A stretch of DNA of 34,556 nucleotides. Source: Akkermansia sp. (lineage in GTDB: Bacteria; Verrucomicrobiota; Verrucomicrobiia; Verrucomicrobiales; Akkermansiaceae). Both the position numbers and the translations under genes were made by a program. The notes beneath the pieces are model-generated. The model was not told the DNA's origin. It worked only from the letters and a program-made list of their open reading frames with translations, and made no database searches. The DNA is taken from contig JAFWYD010000041.1 in the NCBI GenBank assembly GCA_017517805.1, positions 1-34,556 of the forward strand, given 5' to 3'. Below are positions 16,309 through 26,097 of this stretch, piece by piece (position 1 is the stretch's first letter; each line of letters begins with the position of its first letter).

Positions 16309-16432
16309 GCTTTACCCCCCTTGCAGTGCACTTTTTAAGGAAACAGCGGCACATACTACACTCATCAAGCATGATGCCGATGCCATTTCAGTATCGCAAG
16401 AATAGCAGTATTGCTCAATAAGAAGAATAATC

Positions 16433-17983
16433 TTATGTTATGGCTACATACCGCTGTTTGGGACTATTCGGCTTCCCTGGTACGAGAGGTCTCAATTTCC
16501 CAGTTTTGATGAGCTCTCCAATGTAGAGATTCACGGTCCTTGTCTGACGCGTTACCCCGATATGCTCCATTATTTCATTACTACTGCGAGGCTCCCGACA
16601 AAACTCTATTACCTTTATTTGTTTCTCCAGGACAGAAGCCCTGTTTGTTCGTTTTTCTTTATTCGAATAAATACTCTTCTTAACCTTTGTTCGCTTTAAT
16701 GACTTTTCCCATGCTATTATATCGTAATCTCCGCTTTCGCCGACCATGCCAGCGCCATCTGACAATTCAGGCTCCTCTCTCCAGATGATTACTCTAAATG
16801 ATTCATCCTGTATGAATTCAGGTGTTTCCAAACCGTAATCCAGGCACTTATCAATAATATCAGATGTACCTGTTCCCATTTCTTCAATATACCCAGCCAG
16901 ATACGCTGGATGAGCCAATATGGGATTAACAGGAACTGAAGAATGCGCAAAGCGGAGTTTCTCCGTATTCAGCCCATACGGAAGCCTGCCTGGATTCCAA
17001 ACTTCCAGACGATCCTTAAAGAGCATTACCTGAACACTTGCATTGCTGCGGTAATCTCTGTGAATCACAGCATTTACTATTGCTTCTGTGACAGCTTCGC
17101 GTGGAATTTCGCAGGTCACATCTGCCGTATTGCTGAAGGCTCGCGTTCCTACATGCACATCAATGCGCGACATTACAAAATCCACTGCTTTATCAATGAC
17201 ATCGAACACAGTTCCCTGGAATACATGATGCGAAGGTATAGGCTTCGTAATGGACGTACCATAAAACTGCGCACATTTAACAGAAGTGCAAGGAAAAAAG
17301 TCTTGTGGGCGTTTCCCAAAGAGAAGTATAGCAGAATTAGCCAATTTACCAGCATCGCTCATCAACCGCAAATGAGTCAGAATGGCGGGTATTCCTGCAG
17401 AATAAGGTATAGGAAAACCACGATGCGCTTTAGCCAGCATAACAAAATGCTCTATTTTAGCAGGGTCAAGGTCATCCACGCTTGCCCCATGGCAAATGGA
17501 TGCATCAAAGGGAAGCTTCCGGATAAAATCCTGCTCCTCCAGATAGCGGACAAGCGAATCATACACCGCAGCCTGAAGCTCATCATAGTTTGTGAATGCT
17601 TTGCGCACTACACTTTGTTCGGCTTTTGCAATCAAAGCTGCTTGTTTCGGATGCCGTTTCCTGCGCCCCTGCAAGCGAGTAATGAAAATAAGACGATGCT
17701 TACGCTCTTCCGTAGCAAGATCGTACTCTCGCTCTGTAGGAGATACGCCATCAGCATCTTCAAAGCCATACCTGCATCCAAATAATCCGAGATAAATATC
17801 ACATTCAGCTACTTCCGATAAATATACAGCCTGAACTCTGTAATTACTTGCAGGCTCATTTTCAAAAATAAAAGGAACAAAGAACCTGCCAAGAAGGGTG
17901 TCATTCTGAATATAATCAAATAACCGCCTTCTTTCTTCAGCAAACTCTGCCTGAACACTACTAATAAATACTTTGATTGACAT
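16433..17983 (-). CDS. DUF4062 / GHKL-ATPase / winged-helix protein
   Basis: The 516-residue product begins MSIKVFISSVQAEFAEERR, the hallmark of DUF4062, which covers about residues 1-110 and resembles TIR-like or nucleoside-hydrolase-like folds. A middle region (about 170-400) matches AlbA-type putative ATP-binding regulators. EAVTEAIVNAVIHRDYRSNASVQV is the N-box-like motif and IEEMGTGTSDII the glycine loop. The last 70 residues look like a winged helix (SSNEIMEHIGVTRQTRTVNLYIGELIKTGKL). ATG 17983 is preceded by AGGAGG (17996-17991), a strong ribosome site. The gene is AT-rich and alone, flanked by sdhB and the GT2. It is probably a sensor or transcription regulator, possibly with a defence role; the domain order is seen, the function inferred. 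Confidence 0.75.
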   Translation of the reverse strand: MSIKVFISSVQAEFAEERRRLFDYIQNDTLLGRFFVPFIFENEPASNYRVQAVYLSEVAECDIYLGLFGCRYGFEDADGVSPTEREYDLATEERKHRLIFITRLQGRRKRHPKQAALIAKAEQSVVRKAFTNYDELQAAVYDSLVRYLEEQDFIRKLPFDASICHGASVDDLDPAKIEHFVMLAKAHRGFPIPYSAGIPAILTHLRLMSDAGKLANSAILLFGKRPQDFFPCTSVKCAQFYGTSITKPIPSHHVFQGTVFDVIDKAVDFVMSRIDVHVGTRAFSNTADVTCEIPREAVTEAIVNAVIHRDYRSNASVQVMLFKDRLEVWNPGRLPYGLNTEKLRFAHSSVPVNPILAHPAYLAGYIEEMGTGTSDIIDKCLDYGLETPEFIQDESFRVIIWREEPELSDGAGMVGESGDYDIIAWEKSLKRTKVKKSIYSNKEKRTNRASVLEKQIKVIEFCREPRSSNEIMEHIGVTRQTRTVNLYIGELIKTGKLRPLVPGKPNSPKQRYVAIT

Positions 17984-17998
17984 ATGCCCGCCTCCTAT

Positions 17999-18016
17999 CT
18001 TTATTCGCGAATAAAG
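17999..18016. promoter_or_regulatory. 18-bp palindromic operator
   Basis: CTTTATTCG followed by CGAATAAAG is a perfect 18-bp palindrome. It overlaps the -10 element and predicted start of the DUF4062 gene, where a repressor would block transcription. A related 14-bp palindrome, TTTATTCGAATAAA (16658-16671), lies inside the same gene. Confidence 0.6.
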
Positions 18017-18041
18017 TATCACATTCTGCAAACAAAGTCAA
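18015..18041 (-). promoter_or_regulatory. Promoter of the DUF4062 gene
   Basis: On the minus strand, TTGACT (18041-18036) is followed after 15 bases by GATACT (18020-18015), which has an upstream TG as in extended -10 promoters. The -35 to -10 spacing is short; TACTTT, two bases downstream with a 17-base spacer, is an alternative. Either way the palindrome at 17999-18016 covers the -10 or start point. Confidence 0.5.
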
Positions 18042-18061
18042 TAATTTTATTCCATTTAACA

Positions 18062-18096
18062 AACAAGGTTCTGCCGAAATTCGGCAGAACCTTGTT
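18062..18096 (-). terminator. Terminator of the sdhCAB operon
   Basis: A 16-bp perfect stem (18062-18077 with 18081-18096) closes a three-base loop, 32 bases after the sdhB stop. On the minus strand it is followed by TGTTAAATGG, a T-rich but not continuous tail. It also separates sdhB from the DUF4062 gene's promoter. Confidence 0.75.
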
Positions 18097-18128
18097 ATAA
18101 GACGCGATTGCGTGGTTATCAGACGCTT

Positions 18129-18896
18129 TTAGGCGAACACACCCACAGCCTCAGCAGCACAGGCAATCATGTAGTCGCGGTTAAGCTTGGCGATGTTATC
18201 CACGGAGATGCCCTTCGGGCAGGCGGCCTCGCATTCGTACTGGTTGGTGCAGTTACCGAAGCCAAGAGCATCCATCTGGCGCACCATAGCAAGCACACGC
18301 TTGTTCTTCTCCGGCTGGCCCTGGGGCAGCAGGTTGAGGTGAGCAGCCTTGGCAGAGGTGAAGAGCATGGCAGAGCTGTTCTTGCAGCTGGCCACGCAGG
18401 CACCGCAGCCCACACAGGCAGCAGCGTCGAAAGCAGCATCAGCCGTCTTCTTGCGCACCGGCATGTTGTTGGCATTCGGAGCAGAACCTGTGCGGATATC
18501 CACGAAACCGCCGGCAGCGATGATGTTGTCCAGAGCGGTGCGGTCTACCATGAGGTCGCGCAGCAGCGGGAATGCCTGGGCGCGGAAGGGTTCAATCCAG
18601 ATGGTATCACCATCCTTGAACTGGCGCATGTGCAGCTGGCAGGTGGTCACCTTCTTGCCGCCGTGCGGCACACCATTGATGGTGAGGGAGCACATACCGC
18701 AGATACCTTCGCGGCAGTCGTGGTCAAACACGATGGGTTCCTTGCCCTCGTGCACGAGTTCCTCGTTCACGATGTCGAGCATTTCAAGGAAAGAAGCCTC
18801 ATCCGGGATGTTCTTAGCCTTGTAGGTTTCAATGCGGCCCTGAGCCTGAGCATTCTCCTGGCGCCAGACCTTGAGCGTAAGATTGAGATTAGCCAT
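18129..18896 (-). CDS. sdhB: Succinate dehydrogenase / fumarate reductase iron-sulfur subunit
   Basis: SdhB carries electrons between the flavin of SdhA and the haem-quinone site of SdhC. The 255-residue product has a ferredoxin-like N-terminal domain with the [2Fe-2S] ligands Cys61, Cys66, Cys69 and Cys86 (CREGICGMC and TTC). The C-terminal domain holds [11 protein letters not shown] (161, 164, 167, 171) and [15 protein letters not shown] (216, 222, 226), which bind the [4Fe-4S] and [3Fe-4S] clusters. It is the last gene of the sdhCAB operon, 37 bases after sdhA. The order C-A-B and the sequence style match the type-B enzymes of Bacteroidota, Chlamydiota and Verrucomicrobiota, which may run as fumarate reductase in anaerobes. 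Confidence 0.95.
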   Translation of the reverse strand: MANLNLTLKVWRQENAQAQGRIETYKAKNIPDEASFLEMLDIVNEELVHEGKEPIVFDHDCREGICGMCSLTINGVPHGGKKVTTCQLHMRQFKDGDTIWIEPFRAQAFPLLRDLMVDRTALDNIIAAGGFVDIRTGSAPNANNMPVRKKTADAAFDAAACVGCGACVASCKNSSAMLFTSAKAAHLNLLPQGQPEKNKRVLAMVRQMDALGFGNCTNQYECEAACPKGISVDNIAKLNRDYMIACAAEAVGVFA

Positions 18897-18933
18897 AATT
18901 TTAGAATCTTAAATGGTTGGAATGAGGTTATCT

Positions 18934-20898
<1,965 letters not shown>

Positions 20899-20921
20899 AT
20901 TGTTCTATGAATGGGAAAAGG

Positions 20922-21593
20922 TTACTTGAGGATACCGCAAAGCACGGCCACCGGAATGGAGATGAAAGCGCCGCAGACCACCAGGCCGAAAAGCACAGCG
21001 ATGATGTTGTAGAGCGGGCGCACCTTGCGAGTAGAAAGGCCCAGCGTCTGGAACACGGACTGCAGGCCGTGGCGCACGTGCATGAAGAGGCAGCAGATAG
21101 CCAGGATGTAGAAGCCGGAGCAGATGGGGCTGGTGAAGGCATCCACAATGTGCTGGTAGCAGTTGGCCGGGTCACCATTCACCGTGAGCTGCCACAGGTG
21201 GAAGACAAGGAAGCAGAAAATCATGATACCAGTCAGCACCATGGTACGGGAGGAAAGCGTAGCCTTCAGCGTACCTTCCTTCTGGTACTGGGTGCGGGCG
21301 TTTACATTCTCAATCTTCAGAGCCAGAGTCAGCACCACATGAATGAGGAGGATGGCGGCAAGACCGAGACGAATAGCCCAGAGCAACCATGCGGGCATGG
21401 TGTGCAGCCCGGTGGCGTAGGCATCAATCCAGGAGGGTACACCATTGCCGGGATCACCACCGTAGATGGTCATGTTACCAGCGAGATGCCCCACGAGGAA
21501 CAGGAGGAGGCACGCACCTGTCAACGCCACAAGAATCTTGCGGCCAATCGAGGACGTGACGAACTTACATGCTGTCGTGATAATGTCGTTCAT
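20922..21593 (-). CDS. sdhC: Succinate dehydrogenase cytochrome b subunit (type B)
   Basis: This membrane anchor binds two haems b and menaquinone. The 223-residue product starts at ATG 21593 (MNDIITTACKFVTSS), downstream of a good promoter; the frame stays open farther upstream, but the extension is not membrane-protein-like. Five hydrophobic segments are visible, as in single-subunit di-haem cytochrome b558. The likely haem-ligand histidines sit in FLVGHLAGN, LLIHVVLT, CFLVFHLWQL and LFMHVRHGLQSV. No separate sdhD is present, as expected for type-B enzymes. It heads the sdhCAB operon. Confidence 0.93.
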   Translation of the reverse strand: MNDIITTACKFVTSSIGRKILVALTGACLLLFLVGHLAGNMTIYGGDPGNGVPSWIDAYATGLHTMPAWLLWAIRLGLAAILLIHVVLTLALKIENVNARTQYQKEGTLKATLSSRTMVLTGIMIFCFLVFHLWQLTVNGDPANCYQHIVDAFTSPICSGFYILAICCLFMHVRHGLQSVFQTLGLSTRKVRPLYNIIAVLFGLVVCGAFISIPVAVLCGILK

Positions 21594-21619
21594 AATCGCA
21601 ATAACGTCTTTGCGGAAAT

Positions 21620-21648
21620 ACTCTACCGCAAATACCCCGAAAAAGCAA
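21620..21648 (-). promoter_or_regulatory. Promoter of sdhCAB
   Basis: On the minus strand TTGCTT (21648-21643) and TAGAGT (21625-21620) are 17 bases apart. Transcription would start near 21613, giving a leader of about 20 bases before the sdhC ATG. Confidence 0.5.
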
Positions 21649-21666
21649 GCCCCAAACACCAAATTC

Positions 21667-22290
21667 TTACGGGAGCAGCAGCAAAAGAGCAAACACAGCC
21701 AGCAGGATTGCAAAGGCCGCATCAATCCCGGTTGTGTGGTTCAGATAAAAGCGCCGCACAGGGGGCCACTGCAACAAAGCGCTCCAGAGCACCCAGCCCA
21801 GCAACCCCGCCCCGGTAAGAACCATCACCAGAGCCGGCGCATACCAGGCGAAGCGGTCACCAAAATGCTCCAGGGGGCCGACAGAGAGCCCGCAGATGAA
21901 CAGCGTGCATTTCGGATTCAGGATATTGCAGAGAAAGCCCTGCCCGAACAACACGGGCAATGATGCGCGCAGCTCAGTTTCAAGCTTCTCCTTGCCCACG
22001 TTGACGCGATGGCGCGGAAAAATCTTCCAGGCGAGGTACAGCAGCCAGACCGCAGCGGCATACAACACCCACTGGCTCCAGGGCTGAGCCATCAGCCATC
22101 CACCCACCCAGGCCACCAATGCCGCCTGAATCAGGAACCCCGCAGCAATGCCGCCACCCACCGCGCTACCCGCGCGGAACCCCTGTGCCAACGCGGTGCG
22201 AAACACAAAGAAAACATCCGGTCCGGGGCTCAGCTGCGATACCATCAGCAAGCTGGCCAGCATCGCCAGACTCCCCAGAGCCTCCATCAT
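21667..22290 (-). CDS. LysE/RhtB family amino-acid exporter
   Basis: The 207-residue product is a multi-pass membrane protein of the LysE/RhtB superfamily, which exports amino acids such as lysine, homoserine or threonine and related compounds. The family motif is present near residue 20 (QLSPGPDVFFVFRTALAQGFRAG), followed by about six hydrophobic segments, and GFLCNILNPKCTLFI, the conserved Asn-Pro region, near 117-131. The substrate cannot be predicted. Its ATG (22290) overlaps the stop of the upstream OB-HD nuclease gene as ATGA, so the two are translationally coupled, an unexpected pairing. Confidence 0.85.
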   Translation of the reverse strand: MMEALGSLAMLASLLMVSQLSPGPDVFFVFRTALAQGFRAGSAVGGGIAAGFLIQAALVAWVGGWLMAQPWSQWVLYAAAVWLLYLAWKIFPRHRVNVGKEKLETELRASLPVLFGQGFLCNILNPKCTLFICGLSVGPLEHFGDRFAWYAPALVMVLTGAGLLGWVLWSALLQWPPVRRFYLNHTTGIDAAFAILLAVFALLLLLP

Positions 22291-23315
22291 AACCGCACCT
22301 CCGGCAGCGGCAGCACCACATTCGTCTGCATGGGCGACTTGCGCTGCAACACCCTCTCTGAAAGCGGCGTTGCACTTTCATACGCAGCGCGGAACATCTC
22401 CATCTTCGCATCCACATTATCAGCATGGTGCAAAATCAACGCCTCGGGCACCTTGGGCAGCACCGGCGAACCATATTCCAGCAAACCGTGGTGAGAAGCC
22501 ACCAGGTGCAGCAGATGCAGGCGCACCTGCTCCGATGACGGGCTTATTTCCTTCCACTCAGCGCGGCGCTCCGGGGTCATCATATCGCGCCAGAGCTTGT
22601 TGATAATCTCAATCCCCATGGGGATATGGCTGAGCAGCTCGGCACTTTCCGTGTAGGGCATCTCCAGGCTATGCTCAGCGTAGTCATTCTCCACAATCTT
22701 GCCGCAATCGTGCAGCAAAGCACCAGCCATAACCAAGTCACGGTTCAGGCGGTCAGGATACACACTGCAAAGAGCCGAAGCCACACGCATGACGCTGGCA
22801 ATATGCTCCACCAGGCCACCGCGGCGCGCGTGGTGAAAATTGCGAGCGGCAGCGGCGCGACGAAATCGCTTCTCCTGCTGCTGCAGGAAGAGTCGGCACA
22901 CGCCCGCCAGGCGCGGGTCCTTCAACTCATCTACAAATGAGCAGATGCACTCCCAATCTGCCTGCTGGCGGGCCACCAGCTCCGGGCTTCCCGTCAGCAC
23001 CTGCTCTTCCTCTTCGGGAGTCAGCGGGCGCACGCTGGCATCGCCCAGTTCCATACCATACTGGCTGAGCTGCCACTGCCCGGTCACAGCCACGGGAGCC
23101 GGCACCTCCAGCAAATCAAACTCGGTGAACCAGGGTGAAGTCTCCCATATTTTAAATGAAACCGTGCCGGCAGCATCTGCCAGCACGACTTCTAAAAAGG
23201 GTTTACCAGTCTTGGTGGTCCGGGTGGTCTTCTGGGTCAGCTGAGCCAGCAAAGTACCCTGCACCGCGGCTGTCGCAGCCTCGGCATTCAACGCTGTCGT
23301 GCTACCGAACTGCAT
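22287..23315 (-). CDS. YhaM-like 3'-5' exoribonuclease (OB-fold plus HD domain)
   Basis: The 342-residue product has a nucleic-acid-binding OB-fold at about residues 15-105 (GKPFLEVVLADAAGTVSFKIWE), then a helical linker and an HD hydrolase domain. The HD metal ligands are recognisable in FHHARRGGLVEHIASV, LLHDCGKI, IVASHH-like LVASHHGLLEYGSP and LHHADNVDAK. This is the architecture and length of YhaM, a manganese-dependent 3'-to-5' exoribonuclease that shortens RNA and single-stranded DNA ends. It is coupled to the exporter gene downstream by ATGA and follows secG by 21 bases. With rng and pnp in the same window, it adds a third RNA-decay enzyme. Confidence 0.82.
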   Translation of the reverse strand: MQFGSTTALNAEAATAAVQGTLLAQLTQKTTRTTKTGKPFLEVVLADAAGTVSFKIWETSPWFTEFDLLEVPAPVAVTGQWQLSQYGMELGDASVRPLTPEEEEQVLTGSPELVARQQADWECICSFVDELKDPRLAGVCRLFLQQQEKRFRRAAAARNFHHARRGGLVEHIASVMRVASALCSVYPDRLNRDLVMAGALLHDCGKIVENDYAEHSLEMPYTESAELLSHIPMGIEIINKLWRDMMTPERRAEWKEISPSSEQVRLHLLHLVASHHGLLEYGSPVLPKVPEALILHHADNVDAKMEMFRAAYESATPLSERVLQRKSPMQTNVVLPLPEVRL

Positions 23316-23336
23316 ATACCTGCATCTGGGTAAAAA

Positions 23337-23807
23337 TCAGGCAGCAGGCTGCTCAGCAGGAGCCGGGGCTGCATCTACCGCAGGCGTGGGCAACCCGGCC
23401 GGGCCCTCGACAGGAGCCGCGGGTGTTGCCTCGGCGGGAGCCGGAGCCAGATTCTCCAGATTCTCCACCGGAGCAGCAGGCTGCTCTGCAGCGGCAGGAG
23501 CCTCAGCCGGAGCCGTCACCGGTGCGTCCACCTTCTTCACATTCAAATCAGACTTGCTATTCTGGAAACGCGCATTCATCAGCACAGCCAGCACAAAGCA
23601 AAGCCCCATGAAAAGCGAACCAAAGAGCACCGTACCCTTCTTGAGCACATCCGTCGTCTGCGCACCAAAGGCCTGGTCAGTCATCTGCGCACCGAACGCG
23701 GCTCCAAGCCCCTCCTGCTTCGGACGCTGCATGAGCACCACCAGAAGAAGCAAAGCACAGACAATCAACAGAATAGCGAAAACAATGTAAATAGCAGCGT
23801 TAAGCAT
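23337..23807 (-). CDS. secG: Preprotein translocase subunit SecG with a long Ala/Pro tail
   Basis: SecG joins SecYE and assists the SecA cycle in protein export. The first 80 residues are typical: a membrane helix (IYIVFAILLIVCALLLLVVLMQRPKQEGLGAAFG), the conserved QRPKQEGLG turn and glycine-rich region, and a second helix (GTVLFGSLFMGLCFVLAVLM). The remaining 65-70 residues are a low-complexity tail rich in Ala, Pro and Glu, making the protein 156 residues long compared with roughly 75-110 in model bacteria. A near-consensus promoter directly upstream predicts a leaderless mRNA. YhaM and the exporter could be co-transcribed from it. Confidence 0.9.
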   Translation of the reverse strand: MLNAAIYIVFAILLIVCALLLLVVLMQRPKQEGLGAAFGAQMTDQAFGAQTTDVLKKGTVLFGSLFMGLCFVLAVLMNARFQNSKSDLNVKKVDAPVTAPAEAPAAAEQPAAPVENLENLAPAPAEATPAAPVEGPAGLPTPAVDAAPAPAEQPAA

Positions 23808-23814
23808 GGCGTGG

Positions 23815-23843
23815 ATTATATCTTATTTAGAGTGATTTGTAAA
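23815..23843 (-). promoter_or_regulatory. secG promoter
   Basis: On the minus strand TTTACA (23843-23838) and a perfect TATAAT (23820-23815) are separated by 17 bases. Only 7 bases lie between the -10 and the secG ATG, so the mRNA should begin at or within a base of the start codon. Confidence 0.8.
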
Positions 23844-23847
23844 GGAA

Positions 23848-24186
23848 TCAGGCAATGATTTCGTTCAATTCATTGCAGATGACACGTTTGGGAGTGATAG
23901 GCTTATCATCCCAGGCAAAGCTCATGATGATGATACGCTCGCCCTTACCGATAAGGTGCGCGGCAGCACCATTCACAATAATCTGCCCGGTGCCGGGAGG
24001 GCCGACCAAAACGTATGTCTCAAAGCGATTGCCGCTGGTGACCGAAGCAACCAGCACCTTCTCCCCCGGCCAGAGCCCGGCGGCTTCCACCAGATCCTGC
24101 GGAATCTCAATACTACCCTCGTACTCAACATCACCACGGGTGACCATGGCGCGGTGAATCTTCGATTTAAGCTGACAAACTAGCAT
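23848..24186 (-). CDS. panD: Aspartate 1-decarboxylase
   Basis: PanD makes beta-alanine from L-aspartate for pantothenate and coenzyme A. It is synthesised as a proenzyme that cleaves itself between Gly and Ser to form a pyruvoyl group. Here the cleavage pair is Gly24-Ser25 (EYEGSIEI), and the other known active-site residues are present: Lys9, His11, Arg12, Arg54 and Tyr58. NGAAAHLIGKG is also conserved. The length, 112 residues, is close to normal. It has the start MLVCQLKSKIHRAMVT. The gene stands upstream of secG with 40 bases between them, but secG has its own promoter there. Confidence 0.93.
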   Translation of the reverse strand: MLVCQLKSKIHRAMVTRGDVEYEGSIEIPQDLVEAAGLWPGEKVLVASVTSGNRFETYVLVGPPGTGQIIVNGAAAHLIGKGERIIIMSFAWDDKPITPKRVICNELNEIIA

Positions 24187-24266
24187 GACTGTGAATGCGG
24201 ATGACCGCCAATCAAACTACTTTTTCCCAAAAAGGTCAAGCACAATCAGGGAAAAGCGGGCATTTT

Positions 24267-24884
24267 TTATGACAAAAGACGCGCGCAGACCGGGCAGGCA
24301 GGCCTGCACCCGCGGGCCGGGCAGTACTGCCGCCCCCAGAGCACCATCTGCAAATGCAGCTTTCCCCAGGTATCCCGGGCAAAGCATTTCTTCAAATCAG
24401 CCTCCACCGCCTCAACTGTCTTTCCGCGAGAAAGCCCCCAGCGGCGCGCAAGCCGGAAAATATGCGTATCAACCGGAAATGCAGGATACCCGAAAGCCTG
24501 GTTCATCACCACACTAGCCGTCTTATGCCCCACGCCCGGCAAAGCCTCCAGCTCCTCAAAACTGTCTGGTACCTGCCCTGCGTACCGCTCCACCAGAATC
24601 CGCGCGGTTTCCACCAGGCGGCGCGCCTTCATCTCAATAAGGCCACAGGTCGCAATAAGCGGCTGCACCTGCTGCCACTCCAGCGCCGCCATGCTGGCAG
24701 CATCCGGCGCGAGGGCAAAGAGAGCCGGAGTCACCAGGTTCACCCGGGCGTCCGTGCACCGGGCAGAAAGCATCACTGCCACCAGCAGAGTGAACGCATC
24801 GCGATGGTGGAGCGGCACCTCCGGTTCGGGGATACCGCGTTCCAGCTCCTCCAGCACGATGCGGGCTCGTTCTGCGCGTCTCAC
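24267..24884 (-). CDS. nth: Endonuclease III family DNA glycosylase/AP lyase
   Basis: Endonuclease III removes oxidised pyrimidines and nicks the abasic site. The 205-residue product has the helix-hairpin-helix LPGVGHKTASVV (Lys121 the nucleophile) and VDTHIFRLARRWGL (Asp139 the catalytic acid). The start is GTG at 24884; no ATG upstream fits. Two oddities stand out. The C-terminal cysteines are at 188, 193, 197 and 200 (spacing 4-3-2) instead of the standard C-x6-C-x2-C-x5-C of the [4Fe-4S] loop. The DNA-intercalating Gln of the SAQ.TD motif is Arg (SARCTD). It follows a lipoprotein gene by 12 bases and is probably co-transcribed with it. Confidence 0.88.
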   Translation of the reverse strand: MRRAERARIVLEELERGIPEPEVPLHHRDAFTLLVAVMLSARCTDARVNLVTPALFALAPDAASMAALEWQQVQPLIATCGLIEMKARRLVETARILVERYAGQVPDSFEELEALPGVGHKTASVVMNQAFGYPAFPVDTHIFRLARRWGLSRGKTVEAVEADLKKCFARDTWGKLHLQMVLWGRQYCPARGCRPACPVCARLLS

Positions 24885-24896
24885 AACAGCAGCTGA

Positions 24897-25100
24897 TCAG
24901 CGGCGGTTCATATCACCCAGCGGGCCAAGCACGGCCTCGCCTTCCTTGCGGGTGGTGTTATTCCAGGGCTTGACCCGCTCTGAGCTGCCCTTGGGTCCCA
25001 CCACTTCCCGATTACTCGGCGGAACCGCCGGCATGGGCGGGCGGCAGGAGCTCATCATCACCGCCACAAGCGGTGCCAGTATTAGTATCTTCTTAATCAT
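24897..25100 (-). CDS. Very small lipoprotein
   Basis: This 67-residue product has a clear lipoprotein signal peptide (MIKKILILAPLVAVMMSSC), with Cys19 the acylation site. The mature 48 residues are rich in Pro, Arg and Asn and look unstructured. No family is recognised. It sits directly upstream of the endonuclease III gene, with no terminator between them. Confidence 0.65.
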   Translation of the reverse strand: MIKKILILAPLVAVMMSSCRPPMPAVPPSNREVVGPKGSSERVKPWNNTTRKEGEAVLGPLGDMNRR

Positions 25101-25125
25101 AAACTCGTCTTCTAACAGATAAAAA

Positions 25126-25151
25126 CCGCCTGCCCAGAACCGGGCAGGCGG
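25126..25151 (-). terminator. Terminator after the 25185-26925 gene pair
   Basis: A perfect 10-bp stem (25126-25135 with 25142-25151) closes a six-base loop. On the minus strand it is followed by TTTTTATC. It is a canonical intrinsic terminator, 33 bases after the stop at 25185. Confidence 0.85.
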
Positions 25152-25184
25152 CGAAAATCAGATTCAGGCCTGCGCGGCAGCGCA

Positions 25185-26069
25185 TCAGTTGCCCAGCGGC
25201 TTCACGCGGAACACGCGGTCACCCAGCTCCGGACGCACGCCCGGCTGCAGCGACTCAGGTTCAAACTCAGCCACCACCATGCCGTTGGAAATCGTCACAA
25301 TGCGCAGCGGGGCAATCACCACTTCACCGCGCTTCACCAGCAGCGGGGTAGCATCGCCAGGAACCATACCGCTATCCGGCCCCACATTGAACACCACAAA
25401 CTTCCAGCGCCCGTCCACAGCCAGCAGCGGGTACTCGTCGTCATTCTTGGTGTAATCCGTGAAGAACTTGTCATTGATAGCCGTCAGGCGGTTCAGCTCC
25501 ACCTTCTCCTTAGCCAGCTTCTCGGTAGCGGCGGTGCGGGCAGCCTGCCAGTCGTTGAGCTTCTCAGTGATTTCAGCCGTACGCTTCTCCTCGCGTTCCA
25601 CCACAGACTTGATGCTCTCCATCACAGCGGAGAAATCTGCGTTGGCATCCACATTGAGAGCCTCAGTAGCCTTGATATCGGCCAGAGCCTGGTTGAAGGA
25701 CACGCGCAGCTGCTCCACGCTTTCATTCATGGCATCAACCTTCTTACGCACACCTTCAAGGGCAGACTTGTGCTCATCGAGCTTGGACTGGGCATCATCG
25801 CGCTTCACATGGCTATCGCGCATCTCCACGCGGGCCGCCTCAGCAGCTTTCACCGCACTCGAGCGCTCGGAGGAAATCGTGCCACGCTCAGCATCGAGAT
25901 CCTGATTCAGCTTGCGCAGACCGGTAGCGCTGCTGGCATCCACCTGCTGACCACCACCGTGTGTAGCAATCAGCACATCCATAACCTTCTGCTGGTCGGC
26001 AGAGTACTTGATACCAGCACCAGCTGCCAGGAGCACCAGAATAGAAGCAAGAAGTTGAGAGATTTTCAT
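25185..26069 (-). CDS. Membrane-anchored coiled-coil protein with C-terminal beta domain
   Basis: The 294-residue product starts with an uncleaved-looking hydrophobic helix (residues 4-20), then has a long coiled-coil region from about 50 to 205 rich in Ala, Glu, Lys and Asp. A C-terminal beta-rich domain of about 75 residues (about 215-290) follows, with repeated strand-turn patterns such as WKFVVFNVGPDSGMVPGD and VRPELGDRVFRV. The order membrane helix, coiled coil, beta domain is the same as in MreC, though I see no MreC signature. It lies 28 bases after a gene of identical architecture and ends at a strong terminator. Function unknown; a periplasm-facing scaffold is likely. Confidence 0.7.
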   Translation of the reverse strand: MKISQLLASILVLLAAGAGIKYSADQQKVMDVLIATHGGGQQVDASSATGLRKLNQDLDAERGTISSERSSAVKAAEAARVEMRDSHVKRDDAQSKLDEHKSALEGVRKKVDAMNESVEQLRVSFNQALADIKATEALNVDANADFSAVMESIKSVVEREEKRTAEITEKLNDWQAARTAATEKLAKEKVELNRLTAINDKFFTDYTKNDDEYPLLAVDGRWKFVVFNVGPDSGMVPGDATPLLVKRGEVVIAPLRIVTISNGMVVAEFEPESLQPGVRPELGDRVFRVKPLGN

Positions 26070-26097
26070 ATTATGAGGTCAAGTTGTATATTCTAAA

